64,000 nt of DNA, taken from assembly GCA_030549775.1 (NCBI GenBank), contig CM060172.1, positions 54,797,942 to 54,861,941 on the forward strand. The letters are read 5' to 3'. The notes below the pieces were generated by a model that saw only the letters and a program-made list of their open reading frames with translations, was not told the origin of the DNA and searched no databases. This stretch comes from Tamarix chinensis. Lineage: Eukaryota > Streptophyta > Magnoliopsida > Caryophyllales > Tamaricaceae. Positions 33,060-46,028 of this stretch are shown piece after piece; within the stretch, counting starts at the first letter, position 1, and every line of letters begins with the position of its first letter. The translations under genes were made by a program, and so were the position numbers.

Positions 33060-34350
33060 GCACCAAGTTACCCCTAAATCATGCATATTCATCATTATAT
33101 ACTCCACATTACTGAAATACCCCTAGACCCTATAATATTCATAACAATGCTTGAATAAGTAATACTAAGGCAATAAACTCTTATTATCATATTTAACATC
33201 AGTTAATACTTATTATGAAGGTTTATTTGACTAATTGCCATATTACATGCAAATTATCAAAATGTCCCCAGACCATATATTATTAATTACCATACTCAAA
33301 TAAGTGATACCAAGATGATAAACCCATATTATCATATATAACATCAATTTGTACTTATTATGCATATTTATTAGACTAATTACCATTTTACATACAAAAT
33401 ACCAAAATACACTTAGACCATATATTATTGATTATCATGCTCAAATAAGTGATACTAATACAATAAACCCTTATTATCACATTTAATATCAATTTGTACT
33501 TATCATGCATATATATTAGACTAATCACCATATTACATACCAAAATGTCCCTAGACCAGATATTTTTGATTATCATCCTCAAATAAGTGATACTAAAACA
33601 ATAAACCCTTATTATCATATTTAACATTAATTTATACTTATCATGCATGTTTATTAGACAAATTACCATATTATATGCAAATTACCAAAATACCCCTAGA
33701 CCATTTATTATTGGTTATCATGCTTAAATAAGTGGTAATAAGACAATAAACCCGTATTATCATATTTAACATCAATCTATACCCATCATGCATGTTTATT
33801 TGATTAATCACCTTAGTTCATGAAAAATTATCAAAATGCCCTTAGGTCATATAATATTACTATTCATGTCCAATCATGTGTTACTATTACCACAAACCCC
33901 TATTTTCATACTTAGCACCAATTACTACCTATCATGCATATTTATTAAGTTAGCTCCTATTGCACATGCAAAATTACCAAAATGTCCCTAGGTCATATAA
34001 TATTAGTAATCATACTCAAACATGCATTACTAACATTATAAACTCCTATTATTATACTTAGCAACAATTATTACTTATCATGTATATTTATTAAGTTAAC
34101 TCCCATTACACATGTAAAATTACTAAAATGCCTTAGGTCATTTAATATTAATAATCATGATGAAACATGTATTTTTAACACCCAAACCCCTATAATCACT
34201 CTCAACACCACATAACACGAAGCATGCATATTAGTTAGGATGATCACCACCATGCATTAAAATTACCAAAATACCCTTAGGCCATAAAATATTAATATCC
34301 CTACTAATACATGTATTTATAATACACCAAACTCCTATCTCCGTTCTTAG
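33060..34350 (-). repeat. Tandem array, about 145-bp period
   Basis: The marker CTCAAATAAGTGATA (and variants) recurs at 33150, 33295, 33440, 33578, 33723, about 33870, 34015 and about 34159, with intervals of 138-147 bp. Each unit has one ATTACCAAAATGCCCCTAG segment, so it grew from the shorter TTACC repeat. Confidence 0.8.
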
Positions 34351-34908
34351 CAACATTTACAGCACATTGGTTATCTCGGTTAGGGTTAAATATTAGGATG
34401 TGTATAAATGACTCATTTGCCCCTAAAGCTCATAGTGATAATATTTTAACTACAAGTGTGCATACATACTCCACCTAACATTTTATATACACATAACATA
34501 AATCATCATCAAACATTAGTCCACTTCTCAATCACCCATTCACATCATCACATCATACACAAGATACATGCATTCTCTTTCCATTTTCCAATATAACATC
34601 AATAATCATGGAATTATTTATAACACATCCTACCTACACAAATCACATGCCAAAAACCCTAATGTGCTAACATAAGATAATCCAAATATTTTAGTGGGGT
34701 TTAATGGTGACCTTATTTTCAACAAAAAATGAACTTTATCGATATCCGGTTAAAATGCTTAGGCTCAGTTTAATCAAATTTTGTATCTAAAAATAATATC
34801 ACAAATACAAAATTATTATTAGATAAATGAATTTATTAATTATAACATTACCAAACTACCTTACACCCTCATATTATCCAAAATACCTTAAAAAGATATA
34901 CAACATAA

Positions 34909-34932
34909 CTCACATTGCATGTGCAGTGTAAG
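34909..34932 (-). other. Hairpin at the polypurine border of E-D
   Basis: CTCACATTGC, loop ATGT, GCAGTGTAAG: nine pairs including one wobble, and one mismatch. Confidence 0.55.
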
Positions 34933-34939
34933 CCATGCA

Positions 34940-36175
34940 ACATATGGCCAAAAGAATGGAAATGGGGGAAATAGGGGTGGCTCAGGTAAAGGGTTTGAGG
35001 GAGATGATGGGGAGTGTTGGTGTGGGTTGTTGGGTGAAGGAGGTGAGGTAGGAGGTTGATGGTGGTTGGAGGTTAGGGTGCAAATGGTTAGAAGGTGACG
35101 ACACGCCCACAAGGAGGGAGGTGTAGAGAAGAAAAAGAAGAGGAATAAAGGAGAAGAGGAAGAGAAAGGGAAGGGAGAAAGGAAGGGTGGCTCGGGTGAG
35201 GCCATGCGAGGGGTGGTTGATGTGGTGGTAGGTAGCTGGGGCTGTGGTGGTGGAGGAAGGGGAGGAGGAAGAGGTGTCCAAGAGTGGTGGGTGTAGGGAT
35301 GTTGAAGGGGAGAATAGTAAGAGGAAGGTAGGGCTGCGAGTGATTCTAGGTGTTAGTTGCTCAGGGTGGTGTAGGGAGAAGGTAGGGTAGAGGAGATGGA
35401 GGCATAGAGGTTGGGTTGGTAGTGGAGACGACAAAGGGGTTGTACAGATACGTTGAAGGAAAAATAGGGCAGGAAAAGGAGGGAGAAAAAGAGAAGAGAA
35501 GATTGAGGGGAGAAGAGCCGGTCAAAAGGAAGAATAAGGCGGCTAAGAATAGAAGAAGAAGAAGAAGAAGAAGAAGAAAAATAAGAGGAGAAGAAGGCTC
35601 AACGTGCAGGGTTAGGTGTGGTGTATAGGGGGGAAGTCGCAGGTAGAGTAGGGGCAACAAGTACATAGATGAAAATGGAAGGGGAAAGGCATGCGAGGGA
35701 AGGGAATGTTACGGGTTGTAAAGTCGAAAGTGGTAAAGAAAAGGATAATAGGGGAGGAGGGTGGTGCATGGCATCTGGCTGGGCAGTGGGGCGTGCAGAT
35801 ATGCAGGGGTACAGGGGGAAAAGGGGGTGCAAGGGGGTCTGGTGGTTGTTTAGCATGGGGTGCAAATAAGGAAGAAAGATAGGGAGAGATGGTCGTGTAG
35901 GGGAGAAAAGAAAAGGAGATGGGCCAACCCACTCGGGAGAAAAGAAGAGGAGGTGAAGAGGGACTAAACTGGCCTAAAGGGAAAAAGAAGATAAAAGAAA
36001 GAGGAGGAAGGCTTGGCCTGGCTCGTGTGGGAGAGAAAAGAAGGAAAAGAAAAGGGTGATTCAGGCTAGCCCAAGGAAGAAGGAGAAGGAAGAAAATAAA
36101 GAAAAGGAAAATGAAGGAAAGGAAGAAAAAAGGAAAAAATAAAAAGGAGAAAAAAGAAAAGGAAGATATTTTTTA
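34940..36175 (-). repeat. Polypurine tract of E-D
   Basis: G/A-rich, including a perfect (GAA)n run at 35551-35578. Confidence 0.75.
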
Positions 36176-36431
36176 AATTAGGATTAAAAATTAGGCTAAA
36201 ATTAGCTATTGAAAAAATATGAAATTAATTTATCCAAAAATTACTGTATTCATTTAAGGAAATTATTTTGGTAAAATTATGGATTTGGGATTTATTTTAA
36301 AAATAATATTTTATTTATTTTTGTGAGTTAAAGGTCTACAAAATAATGAAATTAATTATTTAAAGATTAAATTATTCTAGATAAAATATTAAATATTTAA
36401 GTTTTAGATTTTAAAATTCTGGAGTGTTATA

Positions 36432-37008
36432 GATTCTGCATAAAAAAGGGTTATGTTTGTGAGGTTCTCACGATGAAGAGGAGTGCGAAACATTAGGGGT
36501 TAATGTATTTACATGGTAATCGTGTGAGGTATTAGGGAATTGTGATGGTGTTGTGCAAAAGTGGTGGAGCTAGGTTGGTTTTTAGGGAGTCAAAGGCCGA
36601 AGGAAAAAGAACAAAATGAATGAGGAGGAATAAAAAGAGCCTTGATGGTGGTGGTGGTGTTTGGATACACAGGAAAGGTGGATGTTGGTGGTTGTGGTGT
36701 GTAGTGATGAGGCTTATAGTGTTGGATACTATGAAACAAAAACTAGAAATAAATGGAGTATTTGGGTTGGAACGAGTAATGTGATGGAAAATGAACGAAG
36801 AAGTGGAGTTATAAAGTGTTGAGGCTGCCTTGAAAATGGTCAAACAAGAATATGGGAGAGGGAGAAAGATATAGATGAGGTTGTATGAGGGGGGTCAGGC
36901 AAGCGATAATGGGGATGATAGGGAGTGGGTATGCTAGAGACAAACGACTAGGCTAAGGGCTAGCATGAAAAGAAAAGAGGTAAGGATGAAGTGTTATGTT
37001 AGGATTAG
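36432..37008 (-). mobile_element. E-B, segment 4 of 5
   Basis: Moderately purine-rich, decayed polypurine zone of E-B. It ends with ATTAG, the target of E-I. No gene seen. Confidence 0.5.
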
Positions 37009-37840
37009 TGTAATACCCATAATTTAACCTAACCCCAATCTTAGTAATTAGAATTTTTTAATCTCACCATAATTTGTTAATCCTAACCTTAACCCTAAAC
37101 TTCTTCTATTTCCCCTTCTTCTCCATTTCTTTCTCCTTTTTTTGTGGTTCTTCTCTTTCCTTGAGCGATCCCCCTTCTCGGATTTAATTGCTTCAATTTG
37201 GTTACTCCAACCAAATAAACTTATCGATGTCTAATTTTTCACTCCATCATCATCTCCTTTCATTCCAGGGAGTTTCCACAACAAATTCCCCCACCCAAAT
37301 CCCCCATTTCTCTACATTTTACCATGCATGATATATATAGAACAAACCACCATGCCTCACCACTCGCACACCATCTCTAACCATAAATACCCTTCTCCCT
37401 ATCTCCCTTATTATTTAATGTCATACCAAACTCATCCTCTCTATTTCTAACTCCCTTCTACATTGTCCCCACTAAAGTTTTACCATTTTTGTGTAGAGAC
37501 CTCAACATAACTTGATGCACCTTAGGCTACATGACCCTATTTGGCCTAAATACCTCATATTAATTCTCTTTAGCAGCATAAAGAGCCTTTATATCTCACC
37601 CAGACAAGAACCACCCAACCTCCTCTATCTCCACTCGGTTGTTTGTTATTCATTTATAGCAACCACTACCACTAGTTTTTACTTATTTGCCTCAACCATT
37701 GCGCCTTTTCTCCCCCTTAGCCAAGTTGTGTTGTTATCCTCATTCTTAGCTAGTCTTACTAAGAAGGTTTAACTCACTAAGTGAATGAACTCATTGAGTT
37801 GGTAAACTCGCCGAGCAGTTAAAAATTCTCTCGTAGTCTC

Positions 37841-37973
37841 AGTTTTCTTGCCGAGTGAGTTTCATTTATTTATTTTCACCCAGTATTAGTCAAGCCAATT
37901 TTTCTCCTTGGTCTCAACCAATCCAATTTATTTTCCCTTAGTCTCAGATAGTCTCTACCCCTTATCGAGCACA
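37841..37973 (+). repeat. 133-bp direct duplication, copy 1
   Basis: Matches 38182-38314 over 133 bp with one difference (T at 37905, C at 38246). It contains TTGCCGAGTGAGTTTC. Confidence 0.9.
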
Positions 37974-38181
37974 TTAATTCTTTTTTGTTCTTCTCAGTCA
38001 ACCCTCTTGATCTCTCTCTTCCTTGTTCTTTTTCCTCTTTCCTTGATCTACCTTTCTATGTTCTAACAGTGTGTTTTCTCTTATCCTTACGTAGCTCTCC
38101 AACGGCCTTGGAGGAAGAGGCTTAAATCCTCTTTGCTTATGTAGAGATGGGTACTAGGTTAAGGATACATATCTTGGAGTG

Positions 38182-38314
38182 AGTTTTCTTGCCGAGTGAG
38201 TTTCATTTATTTATTTTCACCCAGTATTAGTCAAGCCAATTTTTCCCCTTGGTCTCAACCAATCCAATTTATTTTCCCTTAGTCTCAGATAGTCTCTACC
38301 CCTTATCGAGCACA
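38182..38314 (+). repeat. 133-bp direct duplication, copy 2
   Basis: Second copy, offset 341 bp. Its flanks do not match those of copy 1. Confidence 0.9.
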
Positions 38315-39409
38315 AGATATGTAAATTGTATGTAAATTGTATGTAATCTCATGATAGTATCATTATATTTTGTAACTCATGATTGTTGATGTCATATTGT
38401 GACATTGTTGTATTTTTATTATGAAATTCTAAATTCTAGGTGAAAGCATGAATTCTTGTGTTGTTATGTTATTGCTTAATTAAGCTTTACCAAGTAACCT
38501 TAGAATGATAACATGATCTATTATCTTATTTTTGTTATGAATAATGGTTGTAAATATGAATAAGTATTATATTAATGACATATGTTGAAGGTTGGAAATT
38601 GGTAATGTTTAGACTTGTAGGATTTTTATAAATGTTTGGATGGTGTGACTATCTTAAGGGAATTTATGACATTTTATGAAGATGTGAGAAATAAATATGG
38701 TAAGGTAATAGACAAAGGTGTAACACCTCCAAAATTCACTACCGAAAAATTTCATTTTTAAAAGTCTTTATGCAAAATCAAGTACAGTAAATTTTGGGGT
38801 GTTATTACCACACTTAGTACCAGACTGGTTTCTTTCCACCAATCAACTACTAAGGCTAGAAAATATACTTTAATTAAATTCCAAGAACACATTTACAAAT
38901 TAGACAAGTACAATAGTTAGGAAGGTTAACTCTCCTTCCAAGGAAAACCCACTAATCATGGTTACAAAGAAACTATTATTAGAAAAGAAATATAAATAAT
39001 TTCATGAAAGACACGGAAGTAGTTCCCAGTTTGAAACACGGGTTAGTGCCCCTAGATAACCCTACACTCTCAATCCTAAGATAAATCCTGTAGGTAGCAT
39101 GCGGTCTAGCTTGCAAAGGACACTATCCATTGAATAGACAGGGACCTAAGAAATGAATCCTTTCAGTATTATGGTACTGAGTAACCCTTTATACAAGACT
39201 AACATACAACACATCAGATGCAATACATTGAACATGTAATCATAGGAGTGTACATATATCATCTAAAATGCAATAATCATTTAAATAGCTACATGCATCC
39301 GTAAGACCTATTAGTTCATTCATCATTATTGTATTCAAGCCATGAGTTTCTTAATTAGCTATTAATTCCAACTTCACACATTTCTCGAATTATATCCACA
39401 TGAGTACAA

Positions 39410-39775
39410 GAACCCCACTATTATGGCAGGTGGAATGGAAATAACTACTCTAAGATAGAAAACACCTGATCACTATTATAGCCGGTGGAAAAGTCTCCAG
39501 AGCAAAAAGATCCTGACTACTATTATAGTTGGTGGACTGAAAATCATCCTAACATGGCCCCGACCCCTATGGTGTTCTACTATAAGTAATTAGTGTCTTT
39601 TTCGTGATTTATTACCATCTAATATTTAGTTTATTGAGCTCAGAACCCCTACTATTATAGCCGGTGGAACAAAAATACTGCTCTAGGATAGAACGCTCTT
39701 GGCCACTATTATAGCCGGTGGACCGGTCTCTAGAGCAAGAATGCTTCTAGCCACTATTATAGTCGGTGGAATAGA
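39410..39775 (-). repeat. CCACCGG-monomer array of E-J, two triplets
   Basis: Monomers near 39413, 39470, 39519 and 39648, 39701, 39751. The spacer at 39730-39750 reads, in sense, CTAGA-A-GC/GC-TCTAG with loop ATTCTT: a fully paired variant of the stem with both sides changed. Confidence 0.8.
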
Positions 39776-41019
39776 AATCATCCTAAGCCTGGGCCCAACT
39801 CAATAATCTTTCACTTTTAGTAATTAGTGTTTTATTCATGTCTTATTTCACAAGTAATCCCCAACTAGATATGCATGCCCCCAATGGACTTCCCTATCTC
39901 ACTATTACTCTTCCACCCTAGACTCTCTGAATGACCTTGTCTTATAGCTTGGGACCTTTATACTCCCCAAGACTCCAAGACCCCCTTTTCTCCTTCCACC
40001 CTACTCACCATGAATCCAAAAGCCCCCACCCATATGAGTCAAGGCCCACTTTCCCATTTTTCCACCTAGGTTCACCATTGCCCACTAGGGTTTCTCCTTG
40101 AAACCCTAATCTGGCATATGTGGCCCTAGCCTCTCATTTTCCCATATAGCCTATACTCTCATTTGATTCCAATACCATCACCCCACTCACTCCACTCCAA
40201 ACATCACAACCCGACTATCCAACTTCCACATGTGATAAAGAATCCTAGTTGGTCATCCCAAAAACCCTAATACACTCCTTTTCCTTTTCACCCTCCTCTC
40301 TTACACAAGTCCAACTTCCATTTAACTTAACTCTCACCCTTCATATGACACACTCCTAATCACAATCCAAAATCCAACCAACCTCTTTAAACTCTCTCAT
40401 AATAACCCTATACTTAGGGTTTTCCCTCAAAAACTCTAGTTAGGCTCCCATGTATACTTCCACCAACCCATAGACTATCTCTTCCCCAAGCACTCCAATC
40501 ACCCAAAATACTATTTCCTCCCCATGTTTAACCCTCAAACTCACTTTTCCCACATAATATTTTCTCTCATGCAAAGACTAAAACAACCCATGCAAGCCTC
40601 ACACTCCCCATGTGAGATTTTACCCTAACTCTTCATTTTTTATTACTTTCTCACCCATATTTCATGATACACTTAGGCTTTTCACCACTTCTCTTTACCC
40701 ACTGCACTCTCTTTATTTCTTTTAGTTTCCCCACAACCACTCAACCCACCTAAGGCCTCTAAGTATGTATGTCATACCATAACAACCATTCATAAGCGCA
40801 TGTCATACATAACAAGTCATATCACCCATATTACATATAATATAAATCATACACCACATACCTTAGCTCCTTACAAGCCAAGCTTCACTACACACATATT
40901 TAGTTCACATTCACAAATAAGTACACATCATATGTCATGACACCCATAAGCACATAATTCATAACAAAACCCAAAGCCTTCACTATATCATTACTACCAC
41001 ACATAACCACCCTTTAATA

Positions 41020-41900
41020 CTTAGCATGTACATTTACTACTATAATCACTCTTACACCCCAAAAATTACCAAAATACCCTTATTCCATATATTATCACCA
41101 TTTATATCCAAACATGAAATACTAGTACCACCAAACTTTATCTCCACACATAATCATCCTTTAACACTTAGCATGTACCTTTATTATTGCATTCACCCTT
41201 ACACCTCCAATTACCAAAATATCCTTATTCCATATGGTATCACCATCTATACATAAACATGAAATATCAGCACCACCAAACCTTATCTTTACACATAATC
41301 ACCCTTTAACACTTAGCATGTACATTTATTAGTATCCTCACCCTTACACCTCTAAAATTACCAAAATATCCCTATTCCATATATTTTACCATTTATACCC
41401 AAACAACATTGTTAACACCTCAACACCCCTAACTCCATACATAGCACCCCTTTACCATTTATCATGCACGCTTATTAAGTTGAATTCTATTCCACATGCC
41501 AAATTACTAAAATGCCCTTAGGCCATACAATAATAATATTCATACCCAACCCTATACTACCAACACCACAAAACCCCTAGTATTAGTTTTAACACCAATG
41601 GTCGCCTATCATGTGTGTTTATTTGTGAGTACTCCACTCTACATACAAAATTACTAAAATACTCTTAGAATCCAAAATATTGATAGCAGTGCCCCACATG
41701 CACTATCAATGCCACGAAACCCTTATTATGATTCCTAACATCACTTGTTTGTAATTATCACCGTCATACCATGAAATTTACCAAAATACCCCTAGACCCT
41801 AAAATTTTAATAGTTCCACTATCACATACATTTATAACCCACCAAACCCTTATATCCACTCCTAACAATATTCCTAACACATTAGATACCCCATTTAGGT
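41020..41900 (-). repeat. Tandem array, about 146-bp period, then degenerate TTACC repeats
   Basis: TTAGCATGTA-type markers at 41021, 41168, 41313 and (as TTATCATGCA) 41459, at intervals 147, 145 and 146 bp. Later units are degenerate. Confidence 0.75.
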
Positions 41901-42295
41901 TTAAACACCCGATATAAATAACCAAATTGCCCCTAGGGCTCCTATTAGTTTTATTTCACTATAAGTATCCATACTCTCTTAGCTTAGTATGTACACGCAC
42001 ATAACACTCATCATTAACATCAACCCCATTTTCTTAGTCACTCCTTCCACACATATCACACCATATGTAAGGCAATATAATAATCATAGAATTGAAAAGT
42101 AACACCACATATTTACATAAACCACATATTTACCTTATTCTCATTAAAATCAACCTTAATCAGTATCCTGGTTTAAGAAGCTTAAGCCCTAATTAATGAA
42201 ATTACGTACCTAAAATAATGTCACAAGTGCAATATTAATATTAGGTAAATAAAGGATTGATTTTTGCTAAAATTAATAATTATAATAATAATAAT

Positions 42296-42313
42296 ACACA
42301 CACACACACACAA
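42296..42313. repeat. (AC)n microsatellite
   Basis: Nine AC units in AT-rich sequence of E-J. Confidence 0.9.
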
Positions 42314-42373
42314 CATTGTTAACTATTTAATACCTTAATAGAGCTAAGTATACCCACAATTTGAGTGGCCTAA

Positions 42374-42396
42374 TTCACGCTGCCATGCAACATGAG
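42374..42396 (-). other. Decayed border hairpin of E-J
   Basis: TTCACGCTGC, loop CAT, GCAACATGAG. Both mismatches are C-A pairs, as expected from G to A changes at CpG in the right arm. Confidence 0.45.
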
Positions 42397-42409
42397 TCAT
42401 GTAGCCTTT

Positions 42410-43610
42410 AAGAAGAAGAGGGAAAAAGGAAGGAGGGGGCTCGGGGAGGTTAAGGGAGGAAGTTTTAGGGGTGGTGGTTGGTTACAGGGGCGAGGTAATG
42501 TGTACGCGGTGGTTGCAAGTCAAAGTGTGGCGGGTCAAGGGTGGAGGAGACGACAACACTAGTTGTAGGAAGAAAGTGTAGTGAAAGGAGGGAGAAGAGG
42601 AAGGAAGGGGAGAGGAGAAGAGGAAGGAAAGTGAGAGAAGAAGGTGGCTCGTGTCAAGTGGTGGGGAGGATGTTGGAGTGGTGTTTGGCAGCCGAAGGAA
42701 GGCTGAAGTGGCGGTGGAAGGGAAGAGGAGAGGGGGATAAAGTGGCGGTGTAGGAGGTTGAATGGGGGAAAGAGGAAAGATGGAAGGATAGGCTGTAGGG
42801 TGGTTGGTGTCGGCGGCTCAGGGCGGTGTAAGGGCATAGGGTGTAGGAGGAGGGTGGAGTGGCGGCGCAGGCGGCAGAGGGGTGCTACAGGATTGGCAAA
42901 GGAAAAATAGGGGGAAAGAAGGAAAGAAGAGGAAGAGAGGGTCAACTAGGATATGGAGGGCTCGAGGGGGAAGTGAGGTAGAAAGGAGGGGAAGAAGAAG
43001 AAGAAGAATAAGAATAAGAAGAAAAGAAAGGGAGGGGGAAGCGTGTAGGTAGGTGGTGTTGGAGGGGGGAGTGGTTGTTGTCACTTATAGGGTATGGCAA
43101 GGTAACAAGGGCAAAAATGGGGAGTAAGTCTGTGGAGGAAGAAGGGGACCAAGGTGGTTGGGCCAGAAATGGATAGAAAGATGAAAGGGGGAGAAGGTTG
43201 TGCGGGTGTGAGTTGGCGGCGGCATAGGTAAGAGTGTAGGGTGTAGGGGGCAAAGTAGGCGAGGGTTAAGGGGGTGTTTGGTTCGGGGGAGATGTAAGGG
43301 AAGAAGAAAGGGGAAAAGGGATAGGAAAAAAGGGAGAATGGGGGATTGGGTTGGCCCATGCAGGAGAAACAAAGGAGGGGGAAGGAAAGGTGGGTTGACC
43401 CAAGGTGGGAAAAAGGGAAAGAAAGGAGAGAGAAGGTGGGCATGGACTGGCCCAACAAGAGAAGGAAGAAAGGAGAAGGGGAGGGGCTGGGCCAGCCTAA
43501 GGGAGAAGGGAGGGAGGAAAATAAGGAAGAAAAAAGAAGAAGAAGAAACAAGGAAAATAATAAAAGGGAAAAGGAAAGGAGAAAAAGAAAAAAGAAAAAT
43601 ATTTTTAGAA
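42410..43610 (-). repeat. Polypurine tract of E-J
   Basis: G/A-rich on the plus strand throughout, with GGCCC islands after 43350. Confidence 0.8.
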
Positions 43611-44169
43611 TTAAGATTAGAGTTTGGATAAAATTAGTTTTTGGAAAAAAAAATATTAAATTAATCTATCTCAAATTTGATATTTATTTAAGATAATACT
43701 TTTAATAAAAATTATGGGTTTGGGATTTATTTAGATAAAAGAGTAATGTAAAATGATAAAAAAAAATCATATTTAATTTATTAAATAATTCCATCTATTT
43801 TATAACTCAATAATCCCAAAATAATTACATTAAAAATTTAATATTAAATTATCTCGATTAAGGGTTAAATATTTAAACTTTGTTTTTACAAAATTGGGGT
43901 ATTACAAAAGTTTTATAATTAATTTTGCGAGTAATATGATCTAATGGAGGCTGAGTAGGGTACACATTATCTAAAAACAAACATTGATGCATTTAAGTAA
44001 GATAGGAGTATTTTGATAAATATGGGTCAATATAGAATTTTGGTATCTCTAAAGTGATATTGGATTACAATATGCTAGTATGTTACGGGAAATAATCATG
44101 AGTAATTATAAGCAACATAAGTCTAATAAAATGAAAAAATGATTTAAATTGAGAATAATAGCCCTAGAG

Positions 44170-44510
44170 GTAGGTTCATCATCACATTTCAATGGATGAG
44201 AATAGTGGTAAAGAGTGTTATGCCCTGGGAGTTTTACCAATATGTTCCATTAGATGAGAATAGAGGCCAAGAGTGTTATGCCCAGTGAATTTTATCGATC
44301 CATTCCACCATATGAGAATGGTGACCGAGAGTGTTATGCCTTGGAAGTTTTACCCATTCATTCCATCGAATGAGAGTAGTGGCTAAGAGTGTTATGCCTT
44401 GAGAGTTTTACCAATTTGTTCCACTAGATAAGAATAGTAGCCATGAGTATTATATCCTAGGAGTTGTACCCGTCCATTCTACCAGGCAAGAATAGTGGAG
44501 TTCCCAAACC
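44170..44510 (+). repeat. Decayed CCACCGG-type array of E-I
   Basis: Units of about 60 bp with TTCCATTAGATGAGAATAGTGG-like cores and AGAGTGTTATGCCCTGG spacers. The CCGG is lost in every unit. Confidence 0.6.
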
Positions 44511-44604
44511 CAATATAATAAAGTAAATGAGTTATAAGTATACCTGATATGAAAATCTATTTTGATTCCTCTATTGATCCATCTCATGTATTTTAATTAA
44601 TGTA

Positions 44605-46028
44605 CATTATTTTTTTGTTAAATATGTAAAAGTATATTACCAAGTAAAACATGAGAGTACAAACTCCAATCAAACTATTGCATCACAAAAATCTACTCTA
44701 AGTTGCTAACATAGAAAACCAACTTATCAAAAGATTTACACCTATAAATACTCTTTACCTTAATAACGAACTCCCAGACTATAAGTCTATTGACATGCCT
44801 TAGCATTTTATTTTTGACATGAATAATATATGCATTCCTTTCCTCCCATATATGATAAACACTTGCGGTGGACAAGAAGCGAAGAATAATAGTTTAGATG
44901 TAAGGCCTTCTTCCTCATCTTTGCATCAAGCTCAAAATAGAGGGTAGAGAGGTTGCATGGTGATTACATTAAACTCCCTATATTAAGTGAGTCCGCACAT
45001 TTTTTGCAAAATCACAGTGAAAGAACAAATGGTCTAACATCTCTAGGTGTTATTTGCATAGCACATAAATCTAGTCCACCTCCATCTCCATTGCATGCAA
45101 GTGATCTTTAGTGAAAAGGCATCGATGGCAAGCAAGCCATAAGTGGAATCAATGTCAAGGAATCATTATTACATTCCACACCTCTTTATGCCAAGCAAAA
45201 AAAATCTTCCTTATGTCGAATAAGATCGAAGGCCTTGCCAATACTGTAAGACCGATCCACCACAACTTGGTTGGAACCGTGGTTCTCAAGGACATCATGC
45301 AAAACCAGACACAAGTTCAAAATCTTGCACATAAACTATGAAAGAGTAGGTTTAATAGGAATTTACCATAGATTTTTATCTTTTAATAAATAAATATGGA
45401 TCCATTTTGTATATAGTATACCTTTTTTGAGATAATACTCCATAAATATTGTCCCAAAGTAGCTACATTCCACTATTTGAAATCAAAAAGGCCTAAACCC
45501 CCTTCTTCCCTTGGCTTAAAAACTTTTTTCCATTCTACTAGGATTTTCCTAGTAATTTGGTTAGGGCCAGACCATAAGAATGATAGACATCTTGCATTAA
45601 TGGCCTATAGTACCTAACTATGAATAAATAACATTAAGCTCTAGTATGCTTGTATGCTAAATAGCATTGGCTTCATTAGTTGGAGTCATATAGCATAACG
45701 GAGCAAACAATTTTGCTAATTAGAGAGCATGGCTATGAACTTCTCCACCAGCTCTTGATACTCATTGGCCTTCAAATACTTTCCAAGCAAAAGTAGTCCA
45801 AAGATACTGCATAGGCAGATTGCCCTTTAGGATTTGAGTAAGTTTTTGCACACGAGTTATGATTTCCTTATTAACGCCTCCCCATAATAGATCATACTCT
45901 TAGAAGTATTTTGTTGCAATCTTGACAATGTTGAAAAGTCAACGAATATAGACAAGAGATAATAAATGGAACTATTATCACCTTGATAAAATAAGAGCAG
46001 ATTATCAATGAATAACAAGGAGATGAGT
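44605..46028 (-). pseudogene. 5'-truncated L1-type LINE, end of ORF2
   Basis: Minus-strand translation, from high to low coordinates, gives the end of a non-LTR reverse transcriptase: an IDNLLLFYQGD segment near 45995 (the FADD-box region, catalytic residues altered), a SKSMIYYG segment, then SGPNQITRKIL and KPREEGGLGLFDF near 45500. The zinc-binding C-terminal region follows (WLACHRCLFTKDHLHAMEME, HLEMLDHLFFHCDFA near 45030), then ASVYHIWEERNAYI at 44860. Stops and frame breaks are frequent. TTAATGTA occurs at 44597-44604 and 46029-46036, an 8-bp target duplication, and an A-rich 3' end (AACAAAAAAATAATG in minus sense) lies beside the first. Inserted in E-I. Confidence 0.85.

Larger units (their letters stand above)
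32961..36431 (-). mobile_element. E-D, segment 4 of 4
   Basis: Contains the 145-bp tandem array (33060-34350), the shared block (34650-34735), a hairpin (34909-34932), a purine tract (34940-36175) and an AT-rich end closing with GGAGTGTTATA at 36431. Confidence 0.65.
38719..43906 (-). mobile_element. E-J: solo-LTR-like unit, 5.2 kb, AAAGG/AAAGT flanks
   Basis: Starts TGTAACACCTCCAAAATTC and ends TTGGGGTATTACA. Flanks are AAAGG (38714-38718) and AAAGT (43907-43911). It contains two CCACCGG triplets (39410-39775), a segment rich in AACCCTA motifs (39900-40600), a 146-bp array (41020-41480), decayed minisatellite to 41900, a decayed hairpin (42374-42396), a purine tract (42410-43610) and an AT-rich end. 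It combines AACCCTA-type and TTACC-type repeats that are mostly separate in other copies. Confidence 0.8.

Noticed and set aside
37841..38314. 133-bp repeats as LTRs of a tiny element
   Set aside because: No TG...CA ends, no primer site, only 208 bp between copies and no flanking duplication.
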